Origin: Terrimonas sp964445775
GTDB lineage: Bacteria; Bacteroidota; Bacteroidia; Chitinophagales; Chitinophagaceae
DNA length: 64,000 bases
Direction of reading: 5' to 3'
Assembly (NCBI GenBank): GCA_964445775.1
Contig: CAYUMH010000001.1
Span: 124,001-188,000 of the forward strand
How positions within the stretch are numbered: the first letter of the stretch is position 1; the number at the start of each line of letters is the position of its first letter. Below are positions 1-7,255 of the stretch, piece after piece. The position numbers were made by a program, and so were the translations under genes. The notes under the pieces are model-generated. The model was given only the letters and a program-made list of their open reading frames with translations, made no database searches and was not told the DNA's origin.

Positions 1-2
1 AG

Positions 3-179
3 GGCGTTTATGTGGTACAGGTGAACAGTGTTGCCACTACACCGGTAGATAATGCCAATGTTGCCCAGCAAAGAAGCCAGCGTTACATGCAGGCAAAACA
101 ACAGGCCATGTACATGCAGCCTTCTCAGGCTTTACGTGAGGCGGCAACTATTAAAGATAACAGAGCAAAGTTCTTCTAA
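3..179 (+). CDS. C-terminal end of a PpiD/SurA-like peptidylprolyl isomerase (partial)
   Basis: An open frame enters from the left edge and stops at TAA 177-179, leaving 58 residues. It contains VVQVNS, a glutamine-rich helix (RYMQAKQQAMYMQPSQAL) and the ending IKDNRAKFF. In Bacteroidota, membrane-anchored periplasmic SurA_N/PpiD-type folding factors end in this style: a short beta strand, a long helix, then a basic-aromatic tail. That match is from memory of the family. The parvulin domain lies outside the window, so function cannot be confirmed here. A strong terminator hairpin follows the stop, so this is the last gene of its unit. It could also be another secreted helical protein. Confidence 0.5.
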   Translation, partial: GVYVVQVNSVATTPVDNANVAQQRSQRYMQAKQQAMYMQPSQALREAATIKDNRAKFF

Positions 180-208
180 GCCTGATTATAAACTAATTGC
201 CTAGATAC

Positions 209-237
209 AACAGCCCCCAACGGGGCTGTTTGTTTTT
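209..237 (+). terminator. Rho-independent terminator
   Basis: A perfect 9-bp stem (AACAGCCCC / GGGGCTGTT) with a 4-nt loop is followed by TGTTTTT. It lies 30 bp after the stop of the partial left-edge gene. Confidence 0.85.
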
Positions 238-435
238 AAACAAATAAGGTAAAGCCGTTGTTTTATGATTGCTGGTGAGGGTTGCCGGGAACCGGTAATT
301 TTTTGTTTACCGGCTGCAGGAACAATGGCCGGCATTCGTTGCGTCGCACACTGCATCCTCCGGTCCTTTATTCAGCAGGGGACAGGCTAAACCGGGTAAA
401 TCATTGCATTCGTATATTAATCGGCATTAAAGTTG

Positions 436-443
436 TAAATTTA
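436..443 (+). promoter_or_regulatory. Possible -7 element of the DUF2480 gene
   Basis: TAAATTTA resembles the Bacteroidota -7 consensus TAnnTTTG and ends 5 nt before the ATG at 449. A start site at the usual distance would make the transcript almost leaderless. No good -33 TTTG is visible at the expected spacing. Confidence 0.3.
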
Positions 444-448
444 AAAGC

Positions 449-955
449 ATGACAGAGACTATAGTAAATAAAGTAGCCCAGAGCGGGTTGATCACACTGG
501 ACCTGGCCAATTATATTCCCCGCGAGGAAACGGCCGTGTTTGACCTGAAAGGCTTTTTATTCATGGAACTGATCTTAAAGGAAAAGGATTTCAGGGAGGC
601 TTTAAAGCAGCATGACTGGACTGTTTACAGCAACAAGAATGTAGCGGTAACCTGTACTGCCGACGCCATTATTCCCAATTGGGCCTATATGCTGGTAATG
701 ATGTACCTGCAGCCGGTTGCGGCCAATATTGTTATTGGCGATATGGCTACTTTACAACGAACCCTGGTATTAAAAAATATCAATACGATTAACCCGGCCG
801 ACTATACCGATCAGCGCCTGGTGATCAAGGGTTGCGGGGACGAATCGGTGGGTGATTATGCCTATGCCGAAATTACCAGGATTTTATTGCCTGTGGCCAA
901 AACCATTATGTACGGCGAGCCCTGCAGCACCGTACCCGTGTATAAAAAGAAATAG
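449..955 (+). CDS. DUF2480 family protein
   Basis: A complete 168-residue cytoplasmic protein with no signal peptide. The N-terminal pattern (NKVAQSGLITLDLANYIP), the central W-VYSNKNVAVTCTADAIIPNWAYML block and the conserved GCGDESVGDYAY segment are what I recognise as DUF2480, a family found almost only in Bacteroidota. Its function is unknown. It ends in a lysine tail. The next gene starts 5 bp downstream, so the two are probably co-transcribed. Start choice: ATG 449 is the first in-frame ATG and sits just behind a -7-like element. Confidence 0.8.
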   Translation: MTETIVNKVAQSGLITLDLANYIPREETAVFDLKGFLFMELILKEKDFREALKQHDWTVYSNKNVAVTCTADAIIPNWAYMLVMMYLQPVAANIVIGDMATLQRTLVLKNINTINPADYTDQRLVIKGCGDESVGDYAYAEITRILLPVAKTIMYGEPCSTVPVYKKK

Positions 956-960
956 TTTAT

Positions 961-1476
961 ATGCCGGCGCCTCTGACTGCTGATATCGTGTTTTACGAAC
1001 AACAACGGATAAAATCTATTTGGGTTTGGCTGTTGCTCATCGGCATGAATATTTTATTCGTCAGTATCCTGGCAGCAAAACTTTTTTTTGATATCTCTGT
1101 TGGCTCAAAACCGGCCAGCACAACTGAGTTGGTCATCATTACTTCCCTGAGTGTTTTACTGACAACTATATTTTGCTTTCTACGTTTGCAAACCATCATA
1201 AAGGCCGATGGTATTTATGTAAGGTTATTCCCTATTCATTTTAAATACAGACGGCTTCCCTGGAGCAGCATCAACAAATGTTTTGTACGCAGCTACAAAC
1301 CCCTGGCCGAGTATGGGGGCTGGGGCATCCGCTACGGTTTTACCGGCAAAGCCTATAATATATCAGGAAATAAAGGTGTACAGATCGTATTTAACGATAA
1401 CCGCAAATTATTGATCGGTACACAAAAACCACAGGAGGCCGAGGCGGCCATTGTGCAATGTTTTCCGGTTCCGTAG
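961..1476 (+). CDS. Small membrane protein with a PH-like C-terminal domain, function unknown
   Basis: 171 residues. Two hydrophobic segments lie near residues 20-45 and 57-75, separated by a short loop. A soluble C-terminal half (about 80-171) follows. In it, alternating hydrophobic strands, GIYVRLFPIHFKYRRLPWSSI and KGVQIVFNDNRKLLIGT recall bacterial PH-like domains attached to two-helix membrane anchors. That assignment is by pattern only. It lies 5 bp after the DUF2480 gene, which suggests one operon. Its TAG stop lies inside the left arm of a large palindrome (1471-1501), so the hairpin begins within the coding end. Confidence 0.6.
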   Translation: MPAPLTADIVFYEQQRIKSIWVWLLLIGMNILFVSILAAKLFFDISVGSKPASTTELVIITSLSVLLTTIFCFLRLQTIIKADGIYVRLFPIHFKYRRLPWSSINKCFVRSYKPLAEYGGWGIRYGFTGKAYNISGNKGVQIVFNDNRKLLIGTQKPQEAEAAIVQCFPVP

Positions 1477-1568
1477 AGATGCGATGTTCGCATCTCTACG
1501 GAACAAGGCGATTTATCGCCTTTCTCCGGAATGTTGCAGAGGCTCCAGCATGGTGCCTCTGCAACATT
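1471..1568. repeat. Three back-to-back palindromes between convergent genes
   Basis: Hairpin 1: a perfect 14-bp stem, 1471-1484 with 1488-1501, loop TGT. Hairpin 2: AAGGCGA/TCGCCTT, 1505-1511 with 1516-1522. Hairpin 3: a perfect 14-bp stem, 1530-1543 with 1555-1568, whose loop can also pair (CCA-GCA-TGG). They fill the whole space between two convergent genes. They may act as a bidirectional terminator or be REP-like repeats. There is no long T-run. Confidence 0.75.
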
Positions 1569-1575
1569 AAAATAA

Positions 1576-2718
1576 TTATCCTATTGCCTGTTGCAGGTCT
1601 TCTATTAAATCATCGGCGTCTTCCACACCAACACTTAAACGGATCAACCCATCCGATAAACCGTTTTTAATTCTTTCCTCGCGGGGAATGGAGGCGTGGG
1701 TCATGGTAGCGGGGTGATTGATCAGGGATTCCACACCACCCAGGCTTTCGGCCAGCGAAAATAATTTTGTGGCCGATAAAACCCTTTTTACCTCTTCGGC
1801 TGTATCGTTTTGTAATTCAAAGCTGATCATGCCGCCAAAGCCACGCATTTGTTCGCGGGCAACAGCATAACCTTTACTGTCCTCAAAGCCTGGCCAGTAC
1901 ACCGCTTTAACCTTGGGGTGTTTGCGTAACCAGTGTGCAATTTTTTCGCCGTTAATACTATGCTGCTGCATGCGCAGGTGTAAGGTTTTAATGCCGCGTA
2001 ATACCAAAAAGCAATCAAAAGGTCCGGGTACGGCGCCACTGCTTTTTTGAATAAAGTATAACTGCTCACGCAAACTGGTATCGTTTACCATAATAGCGCC
2101 CTGTATTACATCACTATGACCACCCAGGTATTTTGTAGCGGAGTGCATTACAATATCAGCACCCAGGTCCAGCGGATTTTGCAGGTAAGGCGTTGCAAAA
2201 GTATTGTCAACACATAACCAAACATTGGCAGCTTTTGTAATAGCGGCCACTGCTGCAATATCTGTAATATTCATTAAGGGGTTGGTAGGCGTTTCCAGCC
2301 AAACCAGCTTTGTTTTACCGGTAATAGCCGCTTTTACATTGGCCGGGTCGGTAGTATCGACATAGATAAATTTAATGCCGAATTTTTCAAATATTTTGGT
2401 GAACAAACGGTAAGTACCACCGTACATATCGTTAGCAGCGATCACTTCATCGCCGGGGGCCAATAGTTTAATAATGGCATCGGTAGCGGCCACCCCGCTG
2501 CTAAAAGCCAGACCATATTTTGCATTTTCAATAATGGCCAATGCATCTTCCAGGGCCTTACGGGTAGGGTTTTGCGAACGGGCATATTCATACCCTTTAT
2601 TTACACCCGGAGCCTCCTGTACATAGGTAGAGGTTTGGAAAATAGGGGTCATAATCGCTCCTGTTGAAGGATCAGGCTCAGCGCCTGCATGTATGTATTT
2701 TGTAGCCAGCTTTTTCAT
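1576..2718 (-). CDS. Cystathionine gamma-synthase/beta-lyase family PLP enzyme
   Basis: 380 residues of the Cys/Met-metabolism PLP family (gamma subfamily), acting in transsulfuration or methionine metabolism in the cytoplasm. Visible motifs: the YEYARSQNPT segment near 43-52 that contacts PLP phosphate, the AFSSGVAA cofactor loop, CVDNTFATPY with the PLP-nitrogen Asp, and SATKYLGGHSD with the Schiff-base Lys (about K196). The C-terminal LAESLGGVESLINHPATMTH block is typical. Whether it makes or cleaves cystathionine, or degrades methionine, cannot be decided by eye. Start: ATG 2718 is preferred over the TTG at 2724, because MKKLATKYIHAG matches family N-termini. It is transcribed alone, towards a palindrome-filled convergent gap. 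Confidence 0.88.
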   Translation of the reverse strand: MKKLATKYIHAGAEPDPSTGAIMTPIFQTSTYVQEAPGVNKGYEYARSQNPTRKALEDALAIIENAKYGLAFSSGVAATDAIIKLLAPGDEVIAANDMYGGTYRLFTKIFEKFGIKFIYVDTTDPANVKAAITGKTKLVWLETPTNPLMNITDIAAVAAITKAANVWLCVDNTFATPYLQNPLDLGADIVMHSATKYLGGHSDVIQGAIMVNDTSLREQLYFIQKSSGAVPGPFDCFLVLRGIKTLHLRMQQHSINGEKIAHWLRKHPKVKAVYWPGFEDSKGYAVAREQMRGFGGMISFELQNDTAEEVKRVLSATKLFSLAESLGGVESLINHPATMTHASIPREERIKNGLSDGLIRLSVGVEDADDLIEDLQQAIG

Positions 2719-2899
2719 AATCAATTTATAAAGTGTAAAACAATAGAAACAACAAAGATGGCCATTTTGTTACACAATAAAAAGCTAAAAGGCACTAGGG
2801 GCCAATTTAACCTACTTTATAACGATTGGTTTTATTACCATACATCAAGGATCAACTCACGCATAGTGCGGAAATTTGTGTTATTAAAATAACAGCACA

Positions 2900-3781
2900 A
2901 TGAAAAATAAAACCATACAAGAAGTATTTACACCACCCGCCGCCCATATGGTGGGGGATGGTTTTAAAGTACATAATTTTTTCCCTGGTGGTAATAAAAT
3001 TGGCATTCAGCGGATGAGCCCGTTTTTTTTAATGGATTATAATGCCAAGACCTATTTACCGCCCTCCGATAAACCCCGTGGCGTGGGTGTGCACCCGCAC
3101 CGCGGCTTTGAAACCGTTACCATTGCTTATCACGGTAAAGTGGCCCACCACGACAGTGCAGGCAACAGCGGTGTTATTGGTGAAGGCGATGTACAATGGA
3201 TGACCGCCGGATCGGGGGTATTACATAAAGAATACCATGAAACGGAATTTAGTAAAGCCGGCGGCGATTTCCAGATGGTACAGTTATGGGTGAACCTGCC
3301 CGCAAAGTATAAAATGCATGCACCTAAATACCAGGAAATAACCCATGCGAATATGGGCGTTCATACCATTGATGATAAAGGCAGTGTGGTGAATGTAATT
3401 GCCGGGAATTATAAAGAAACAATTGGTCCCGCCAGCACTTTTACACCTATTGAACTGTACACGGTGAAGCTGAAAAAAAATGCCGTTGCTGACTTTTCGT
3501 TACCGGAACATTATAATACCGGTTTGTTGATCATAGAAGGTAGCGTAGTGATCAACGGGGACACCAAAGCACCTGAAAGTAATTTTGTATTGTTTAACAA
3601 CGATGGTGAAGATTTTACCATGGAAGCCAGTGAGGATGCGGTGGTATTATTGTTAAGCGGTGAGCCTATCAATGAACGCATATTTGCCTACGGACCTTTT
3701 TTAATGAACAGCCGGGAAGAGATTGAACAGGCTTACAGCGATTATAATTTGGGTAAGTTTGGTTACCTGGAGGAGGAGTGA
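2900..3781 (+). CDS. Pirin family protein (cupin fold)
   Basis: 293 residues. The N-terminal cupin shows HPHRGFETVTIAYHG with the paired histidines that bind a metal, followed by HHDSAGNSGVIGEGDVQWMTAGSGVLHKEYHE, the classic pirin core. A second, weaker cupin occupies about residues 165-275. Bacterial pirins of this group include quercetin 2,3-dioxygenase-type enzymes (known of the family), but the substrate here is unknown. It has no signal peptide, so it is cytoplasmic. It is monocistronic: a divergent PLP enzyme lies upstream, and a convergent gene with a shared terminator lies downstream. Confidence 0.9.
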   Translation: MKNKTIQEVFTPPAAHMVGDGFKVHNFFPGGNKIGIQRMSPFFLMDYNAKTYLPPSDKPRGVGVHPHRGFETVTIAYHGKVAHHDSAGNSGVIGEGDVQWMTAGSGVLHKEYHETEFSKAGGDFQMVQLWVNLPAKYKMHAPKYQEITHANMGVHTIDDKGSVVNVIAGNYKETIGPASTFTPIELYTVKLKKNAVADFSLPEHYNTGLLIIEGSVVINGDTKAPESNFVLFNNDGEDFTMEASEDAVVLLLSGEPINERIFAYGPFLMNSREEIEQAYSDYNLGKFGYLEEE

Positions 3782-3910
3782 TAATTTGGTAATTAGGTGA
3801 TTTGGAAATTGGTTTTTGATCTGTTGACGGGGGGGTAAAATCTAGAATAGAATGCACGTCCGATCTCCGACGAGTTGGCATATATCAGGAATAGTGAGCA
3901 CTCACCAAAT

Positions 3911-3942
3911 AAAAAATCTCGGGTTTTGGCCTGAGATTTTTT
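3911..3942. terminator. Bidirectional terminator between convergent genes
   Basis: The stem AAAAAATCTCGGG pairs with CCTGAGATTTTTT (one G-T pair) around the loop TTTTGG. An A-run on the left and a T-run on the right let it serve both the pirin gene (+) and the DUF2891 gene (-). Confidence 0.8.
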
Positions 3943-3949
3943 ATTGGTA

Positions 3950-5053
3950 TTAATTTGCCAAAGCATATACGGCAAAACTGGCCAGCCAGTGTTCGCCGCC
4001 ATAGTTGCCACCGGCCACATGCGGCAGGGCGGTGCTTAAATGTTCGATAGCTGATTTGAATAAAAGACGTTTGCGTTTATCGCCTGCCGGTAATGCGCCG
4101 GCAATACCTTTCATGGCCCAGCTGCGGCTGAAACATAAGCCGTCCAGGTGTACGATCTGGTAATCGGTACGGTCCGATACATGGGGCAATTGTGTGAGGT
4201 GTTGCAGGTCTTTATGACTGATAAAGGCGCTGAACCATTTATTAAATTCGACCGGGGTCAGTACACGACGCATCAGGTCGGCTTCCTCGAGAGATGGTGA
4301 TAGAAAATCAGAACCATCCGGCTCCCAGCGTGTTGGCGCTTCCTTATCTTTTAAAAATAATTTTTTAGCATGGGTAACAATACTGTTCTCAAAAGATTTG
4401 TTTTTGGCGGTGCGGGCATAGTCTAAAGCAAATACCAGCCCGAAAGCTGTATTGGGATGCACACCGGTGCGGTTGGGGTAAGTTTGTTTGGGCATATAGG
4501 CCACCCAGAAATCAACGATTTTTTGTGTTAATGGCTGTAGGGCGGCATGCCATTGTTTACCGTCGGCATCATTCCAGTTTAATAATTCTTCATCCAGCTT
4601 TAGTAACCAGGCCCAGCCATAGGTACGCTCCCAGGTTTTGGACACAGGGCCGTCAAAGTATTTTACTTCGGTGGCAATGTTTTGTGTATTGATGGTTTGG
4701 TGAATGGCTTTGCGGATAGCAGCTGCTTCCGGAAGGTTGGGAAATAGTTTAAGCAAACGTACCAGCATCCAATGGCCATGTACGCAGGAATGCCAGTCGA
4801 AACAACCATAAAAAGCAGGGTGCAGTTGTTTGGGTGTTAATACATGATCGCTATCGCTTAAAGAAGTATGGCTGGTTTTATTGGGGTATTCCTGGTCAAT
4901 ACATTTTAAAGGCAGGGAGGCCAGCAGGCTGGCGCCTTCGGCCGTTAGTACAAAGCCGGTACTGTCTTTATTTACGTGAAAATAGTTTTGTGCGTTCAGG
5001 TGTATACTACCTGCCAGTACAGCGAACAGGCAAACGACGGTCATTTTTTTCAT
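3950..5053 (-). CDS. Secreted DUF2891 family protein
   Basis: 367 residues. It starts with a signal peptide (MKKMTVVCLFAVLAGSIHLNAQ, cleavage probably after NAQ), so the product is periplasmic. HPAFYGCFDWHSCVHGHWMLVRLL and RTYGWAWLLKL, NRTGVHPNTAFGL and the late HVAGGNYGGEHWLASFA are the signature blocks of DUF2891. This looks like an all-helical barrel with conserved His, Asp and Trp, reminiscent of (alpha/alpha)6 glycan-active proteins. No activity is known to me. It is downstream of the ahpC/ahpD pair on the same strand but separated from it by a terminator, so probably independent. Confidence 0.85.
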   Translation of the reverse strand: MKKMTVVCLFAVLAGSIHLNAQNYFHVNKDSTGFVLTAEGASLLASLPLKCIDQEYPNKTSHTSLSDSDHVLTPKQLHPAFYGCFDWHSCVHGHWMLVRLLKLFPNLPEAAAIRKAIHQTINTQNIATEVKYFDGPVSKTWERTYGWAWLLKLDEELLNWNDADGKQWHAALQPLTQKIVDFWVAYMPKQTYPNRTGVHPNTAFGLVFALDYARTAKNKSFENSIVTHAKKLFLKDKEAPTRWEPDGSDFLSPSLEEADLMRRVLTPVEFNKWFSAFISHKDLQHLTQLPHVSDRTDYQIVHLDGLCFSRSWAMKGIAGALPAGDKRKRLLFKSAIEHLSTALPHVAGGNYGGEHWLASFAVYALAN

Positions 5054-5070
5054 AGCGTAAATATAGGGAT

Positions 5071-5095
5071 AAAAAAACCAGCCGTTTGGCTGGTT
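5071..5095 (-). terminator. Terminator of the ahpC/ahpD unit
   Basis: AACCAGCC and GGCTGGTT form a perfect 8-bp stem with a 4-nt loop. Read on the minus strand it is followed by seven T. It lies 26 bp after the stop of the AhpD-like gene. Confidence 0.8.
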
Positions 5096-5120
5096 CTATC
5101 GTTTTCTCATGTGGTGTATA

Positions 5121-5717
5121 CTAGGCTAAAACGGTGATCAGGCCTTTGATGATAGCGCCTGTTTTTACTGCTTCAAACACGCGGCTTTCACTGCTGCCGT
5201 GTTGTAATACCGATTGTTCATGTGAGGCTACGCACATTTCGCAACCGTTAATGGAGGAAACCACCAGGCTTAACAGTTCAAAAAACTCTTTGCCTAATAC
5301 CGGGTTCATCATAATACTCATTTTGATGCCGGCGGGCATATTGTTATAACCATCTTTATTTAAAAAGTGGCGGAAACGGTAAAACACATTGTTTACATTC
5401 ATTAAAGAGGTAGCAGCAATTACTTCGGCCAGTTCGGCCTCGGTAGCGCCTTCTTCTTTGGCTATTTGTGTAAAGCTGGTTTTCAGCGGTTCGTATTTTT
5501 CATTTACGGCAACGGCCAATGCTAATAACACCGCTTCTTTTTTGCTAAGTTGTTGTGTGTTGTTGATGGCGTTGCTTACATTGATCTTCAGGTCTTTGAT
5601 ATAACGTGCTTCGGTATCCAGTAATAGTTGTGCACTATCAGAAGGCGTATAATCGGTAAGCTGCAGGTCATTTAGCAGGTTGCTGAAGGTTTCATTTTGT
5701 ATAGCGGTTGTGCTCAT
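5121..5717 (-). CDS. AhpD-like alkylhydroperoxidase / carboxymuconolactone decarboxylase family protein
   Basis: 198 residues, all-helical. The redox motif is NGCEMCVASHE, with Cys159 and Cys162 in CxxC and His166, as in the AhpD core (CxxCxxxH). It lies 73 bp downstream of the AhpC-type peroxiredoxin on the same strand. This is the classic arrangement in which the AhpD-like protein acts as the thiol reductant for the peroxiredoxin (family knowledge; partnership inferred). A hairpin in the intervening 73 bp may lower its expression relative to ahpC. There is no signal peptide, so it is cytoplasmic. Confidence 0.85.
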   Translation of the reverse strand: MSTTAIQNETFSNLLNDLQLTDYTPSDSAQLLLDTEARYIKDLKINVSNAINNTQQLSKKEAVLLALAVAVNEKYEPLKTSFTQIAKEEGATEAELAEVIAATSLMNVNNVFYRFRHFLNKDGYNNMPAGIKMSIMMNPVLGKEFFELLSLVVSSINGCEMCVASHEQSVLQHGSSESRVFEAVKTGAIIKGLITVLA

Positions 5718-5737
5718 ATAAATTGCTGTTTAAAATG

Positions 5738-5767
5738 AAGGCAACCTGCTGTGAAACAGGTTGCCTT
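5738..5767 (-). terminator. Hairpin between ahpC and the AhpD-like gene (attenuator-like)
   Basis: A perfect 11-bp stem (AAGGCAACCTG / CAGGTTGCCTT) with an 8-nt loop. On the minus strand only a short T-stretch (CATTTTA) follows, so it may be a partial terminator or an RNA-stabilising element within the operon. Confidence 0.6.
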
Positions 5768-5790
5768 AACATATTATGTTGCGATAAAAA

Positions 5791-6360
5791 TTAATTAAGG
5801 CTTAACTGGGTAGTCAGGGTTTCTTCACCTTTTTTCCAGTTACAAGGACAAAGCTCATCGGTTTGTAATGCGTCTAACACACGGATCACTTCCTGTACAT
5901 TACGGCCTACGCTCAGATCGTTTACATTAACCCAGCGTACAATGCCCTGCGGATCGATAATATAAGTAGCGCGGTAAGCGATTCTTTCTTCCGCATCTAA
6001 AATGCCTAACTCTTCGGCCAATGATTTAGAGGTATCGGCCAGCATAGGAAATTTCAGGTCACGCAGATCAGCGTGATCTCTTCTCCAGGCGGCGTGTACA
6101 AACTCAGAGTCGGTAGAAGCGCCGATCAAAACCGCGTCACGGTCAGAAAACTCACCTGCTTTTTTGTTGAATTCTGCAATTTCGGTAGGGCATACGAACG
6201 TGAAATCTTTTGGCCACCAGAACATTACTGTCCATTTGCCATCTTTTGATGCATACTCGTTGTTCAGCTCAATAAATTCTTTACCTTTTTCAATAGATAC
6301 TACTGCCTTTTTGTTAAAAGCCGGGAACTGGCTACCTACGGACAATACTTTGTTGCTCAT
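5791..6360 (-). CDS. ahpC: 2-Cys peroxiredoxin, AhpC type
   Basis: 189 residues from ATG 6360 (MSNKVLSVGSQFPAF). A longer in-frame reading up to 6402 adds 14 residues unlike the family and is rejected. The peroxidatic Cys57 sits in DFTFVCPTE. A C-terminal ELCPCNW supplies the resolving cysteine (Cys171 or Cys173; two are present rather than one). The enzyme reduces hydrogen peroxide and organic peroxides to water or alcohols in the cytoplasm. Upstream lie a TATATTTG promoter element and an OxyR-like operator, which fits induction by peroxide. It is first in a two-gene unit with an AhpD-like protein. Confidence 0.93.
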   Translation of the reverse strand: MSNKVLSVGSQFPAFNKKAVVSIEKGKEFIELNNEYASKDGKWTVMFWWPKDFTFVCPTEIAEFNKKAGEFSDRDAVLIGASTDSEFVHAAWRRDHADLRDLKFPMLADTSKSLAEELGILDAEERIAYRATYIIDPQGIVRWVNVNDLSVGRNVQEVIRVLDALQTDELCPCNWKKGEETLTTQLSLN

Positions 6361-6436
6361 GCTATATGATTGTTTAAATTGTTTGCAATAAATGGGAGGC
6401 AAGCGGCTGAACCGTAAATGGTTATCGTTAGAGCTG

Positions 6437-6444
6437 CAAATATA
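6437..6444 (-). promoter_or_regulatory. -7 promoter element for ahpC
   Basis: On the minus strand this reads TATATTTG, an exact match to the Bacteroidota TAnnTTTG element. A weak TTAA lies 19 bp upstream. It precedes the ahpC ATG by about 76 bp. Confidence 0.5.
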
Positions 6445-6466
6445 CAGCAGAGAGTAATAGAGGTTA

Positions 6467-6501
6467 ATAATGAATTTCTATATTCAATAGATATTATCTA
6501 T
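6467..6501. promoter_or_regulatory. Candidate OxyR operator upstream of ahpC
   Basis: On the plus strand the block reads ATAA-N7-CTAT-N5-ATAG-N7-CTAT. The inner half (6487-6501) fits the OxyR half-pair rule ATAG-N-T-NNN-A-N-CTAT exactly and is a perfect 7+1+7 palindrome. The other half has one mismatch, and the central spacing is 5 instead of 7. It lies 23-57 bp upstream of the -7 element, a normal place for a LysR-type activator. Confidence 0.5.
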
Positions 6502-6519
6502 AAGTAAATATCAGTGCAT

Positions 6520-6555
6520 AAAAAGCGGCCGCCGGATATCCGGCGGCCGCTTTTT
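6520..6555. terminator. Perfect 18+18 palindrome terminator
   Basis: Two 18-nt arms with no spacer, centred between 6537 and 6538, contain two GCGGCCGC sites and are bounded by A5 and T5. It lies 15 bp past the stop of the fatty acid hydroxylase gene (-) and so most likely ends that operon. The flanking A/T runs would allow it to work in both directions. Confidence 0.8.
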
Positions 6556-6570
6556 ATTGATGGGAGAAAA

Positions 6571-7245
6571 TTATCTGGTTTCTTTTGGTTTAAACATCAG
6601 CGATTGTGATTTGCTTTTGTCTTCTTTTTCTTTTTTCAGATCGAACATGGTGCCGAATACATGGTCCCACATGGTAGAGCTAACACCAAAACCCAGCTCA
6701 TCGTTTTTGTAGTGGTGTAAATGGTGGTTACGCCAAAGTGCTTTCATCCATTTGTACGGCGGGTTCCAGGCATGAATAGCGTAGTGCATGGTGCCATACG
6801 ATAAGTAGCCAAAAATAAAACCCGGGAAGAAAGAGAAAGTATAGCTACGTAAAAAAATGTACATGGTAAAGAAAATAACGGCGGCCAGTAAAATACTGGG
6901 TACCGGCGGCATAAATAAACGCTGCCTGTCGCGCGGGTATTCGTGGTGGTTACCATGAATGGTGTAGGTAAGTTTCTTGACAAATTTATTTTCACTGGCC
7001 CAATGGAAAATAAAGCGATGGGCTAAATATTCAAATAAGGTCCAGAACAACATAGCGCCAACGAAAATAGCGGCTACTTTGCCTACGCTGAAGCCAATGG
7101 TGTTATGACTATAATACAACATGTACGCAATAACAGGGATATACATGCCCCAAATAACCAATGGATGCGTTTTTGTCAGCATTTCCAGGTAATCACTCTT
7201 AAATAAACGGGCCTGCCCCTTGTTATGTATCTTTTCCGTTTTCAT
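6571..7245 (-). CDS. Fatty acid hydroxylase / sterol desaturase superfamily membrane protein
   Basis: 224 residues with four hydrophobic segments (about 35-50, 55-72, 115-130, 133-150) and the di-iron histidine clusters of the superfamily: HRFIFH, HGNHHEYP, HYAIHAW and HHLHHYKND. The HGNHH-x-YPRD block and overall size match fatty-acid 2-hydroxylases (FA2H/Scs7 C-terminal domain) more than carotenoid hydroxylases. A role in 2-hydroxylating acyl chains, for example of the sphingolipids or aminolipids common in Bacteroidota, is inferred. It starts 10 bp after the GH9 fusion gene and is the last gene of a three-gene unit. Confidence 0.82.
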   Translation of the reverse strand: MKTEKIHNKGQARLFKSDYLEMLTKTHPLVIWGMYIPVIAYMLYYSHNTIGFSVGKVAAIFVGAMLFWTLFEYLAHRFIFHWASENKFVKKLTYTIHGNHHEYPRDRQRLFMPPVPSILLAAVIFFTMYIFLRSYTFSFFPGFIFGYLSYGTMHYAIHAWNPPYKWMKALWRNHHLHHYKNDELGFGVSSTMWDHVFGTMFDLKKEKEDKSKSQSLMFKPKETR

Positions 7246-7255
7246 AATTCACTTT

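Noticed and set aside
2719..2724. TTG start for the PLP enzyme at 2724
   Set aside because: An ATG two codons later gives the normal family N-terminus.
6520..6555. Perfect palindrome with NotI sites as possible cloning or linker contamination
   Set aside because: It is flanked by A5/T5 in the form of a terminator and sits exactly behind a gene stop, so it is best read as a natural terminator.
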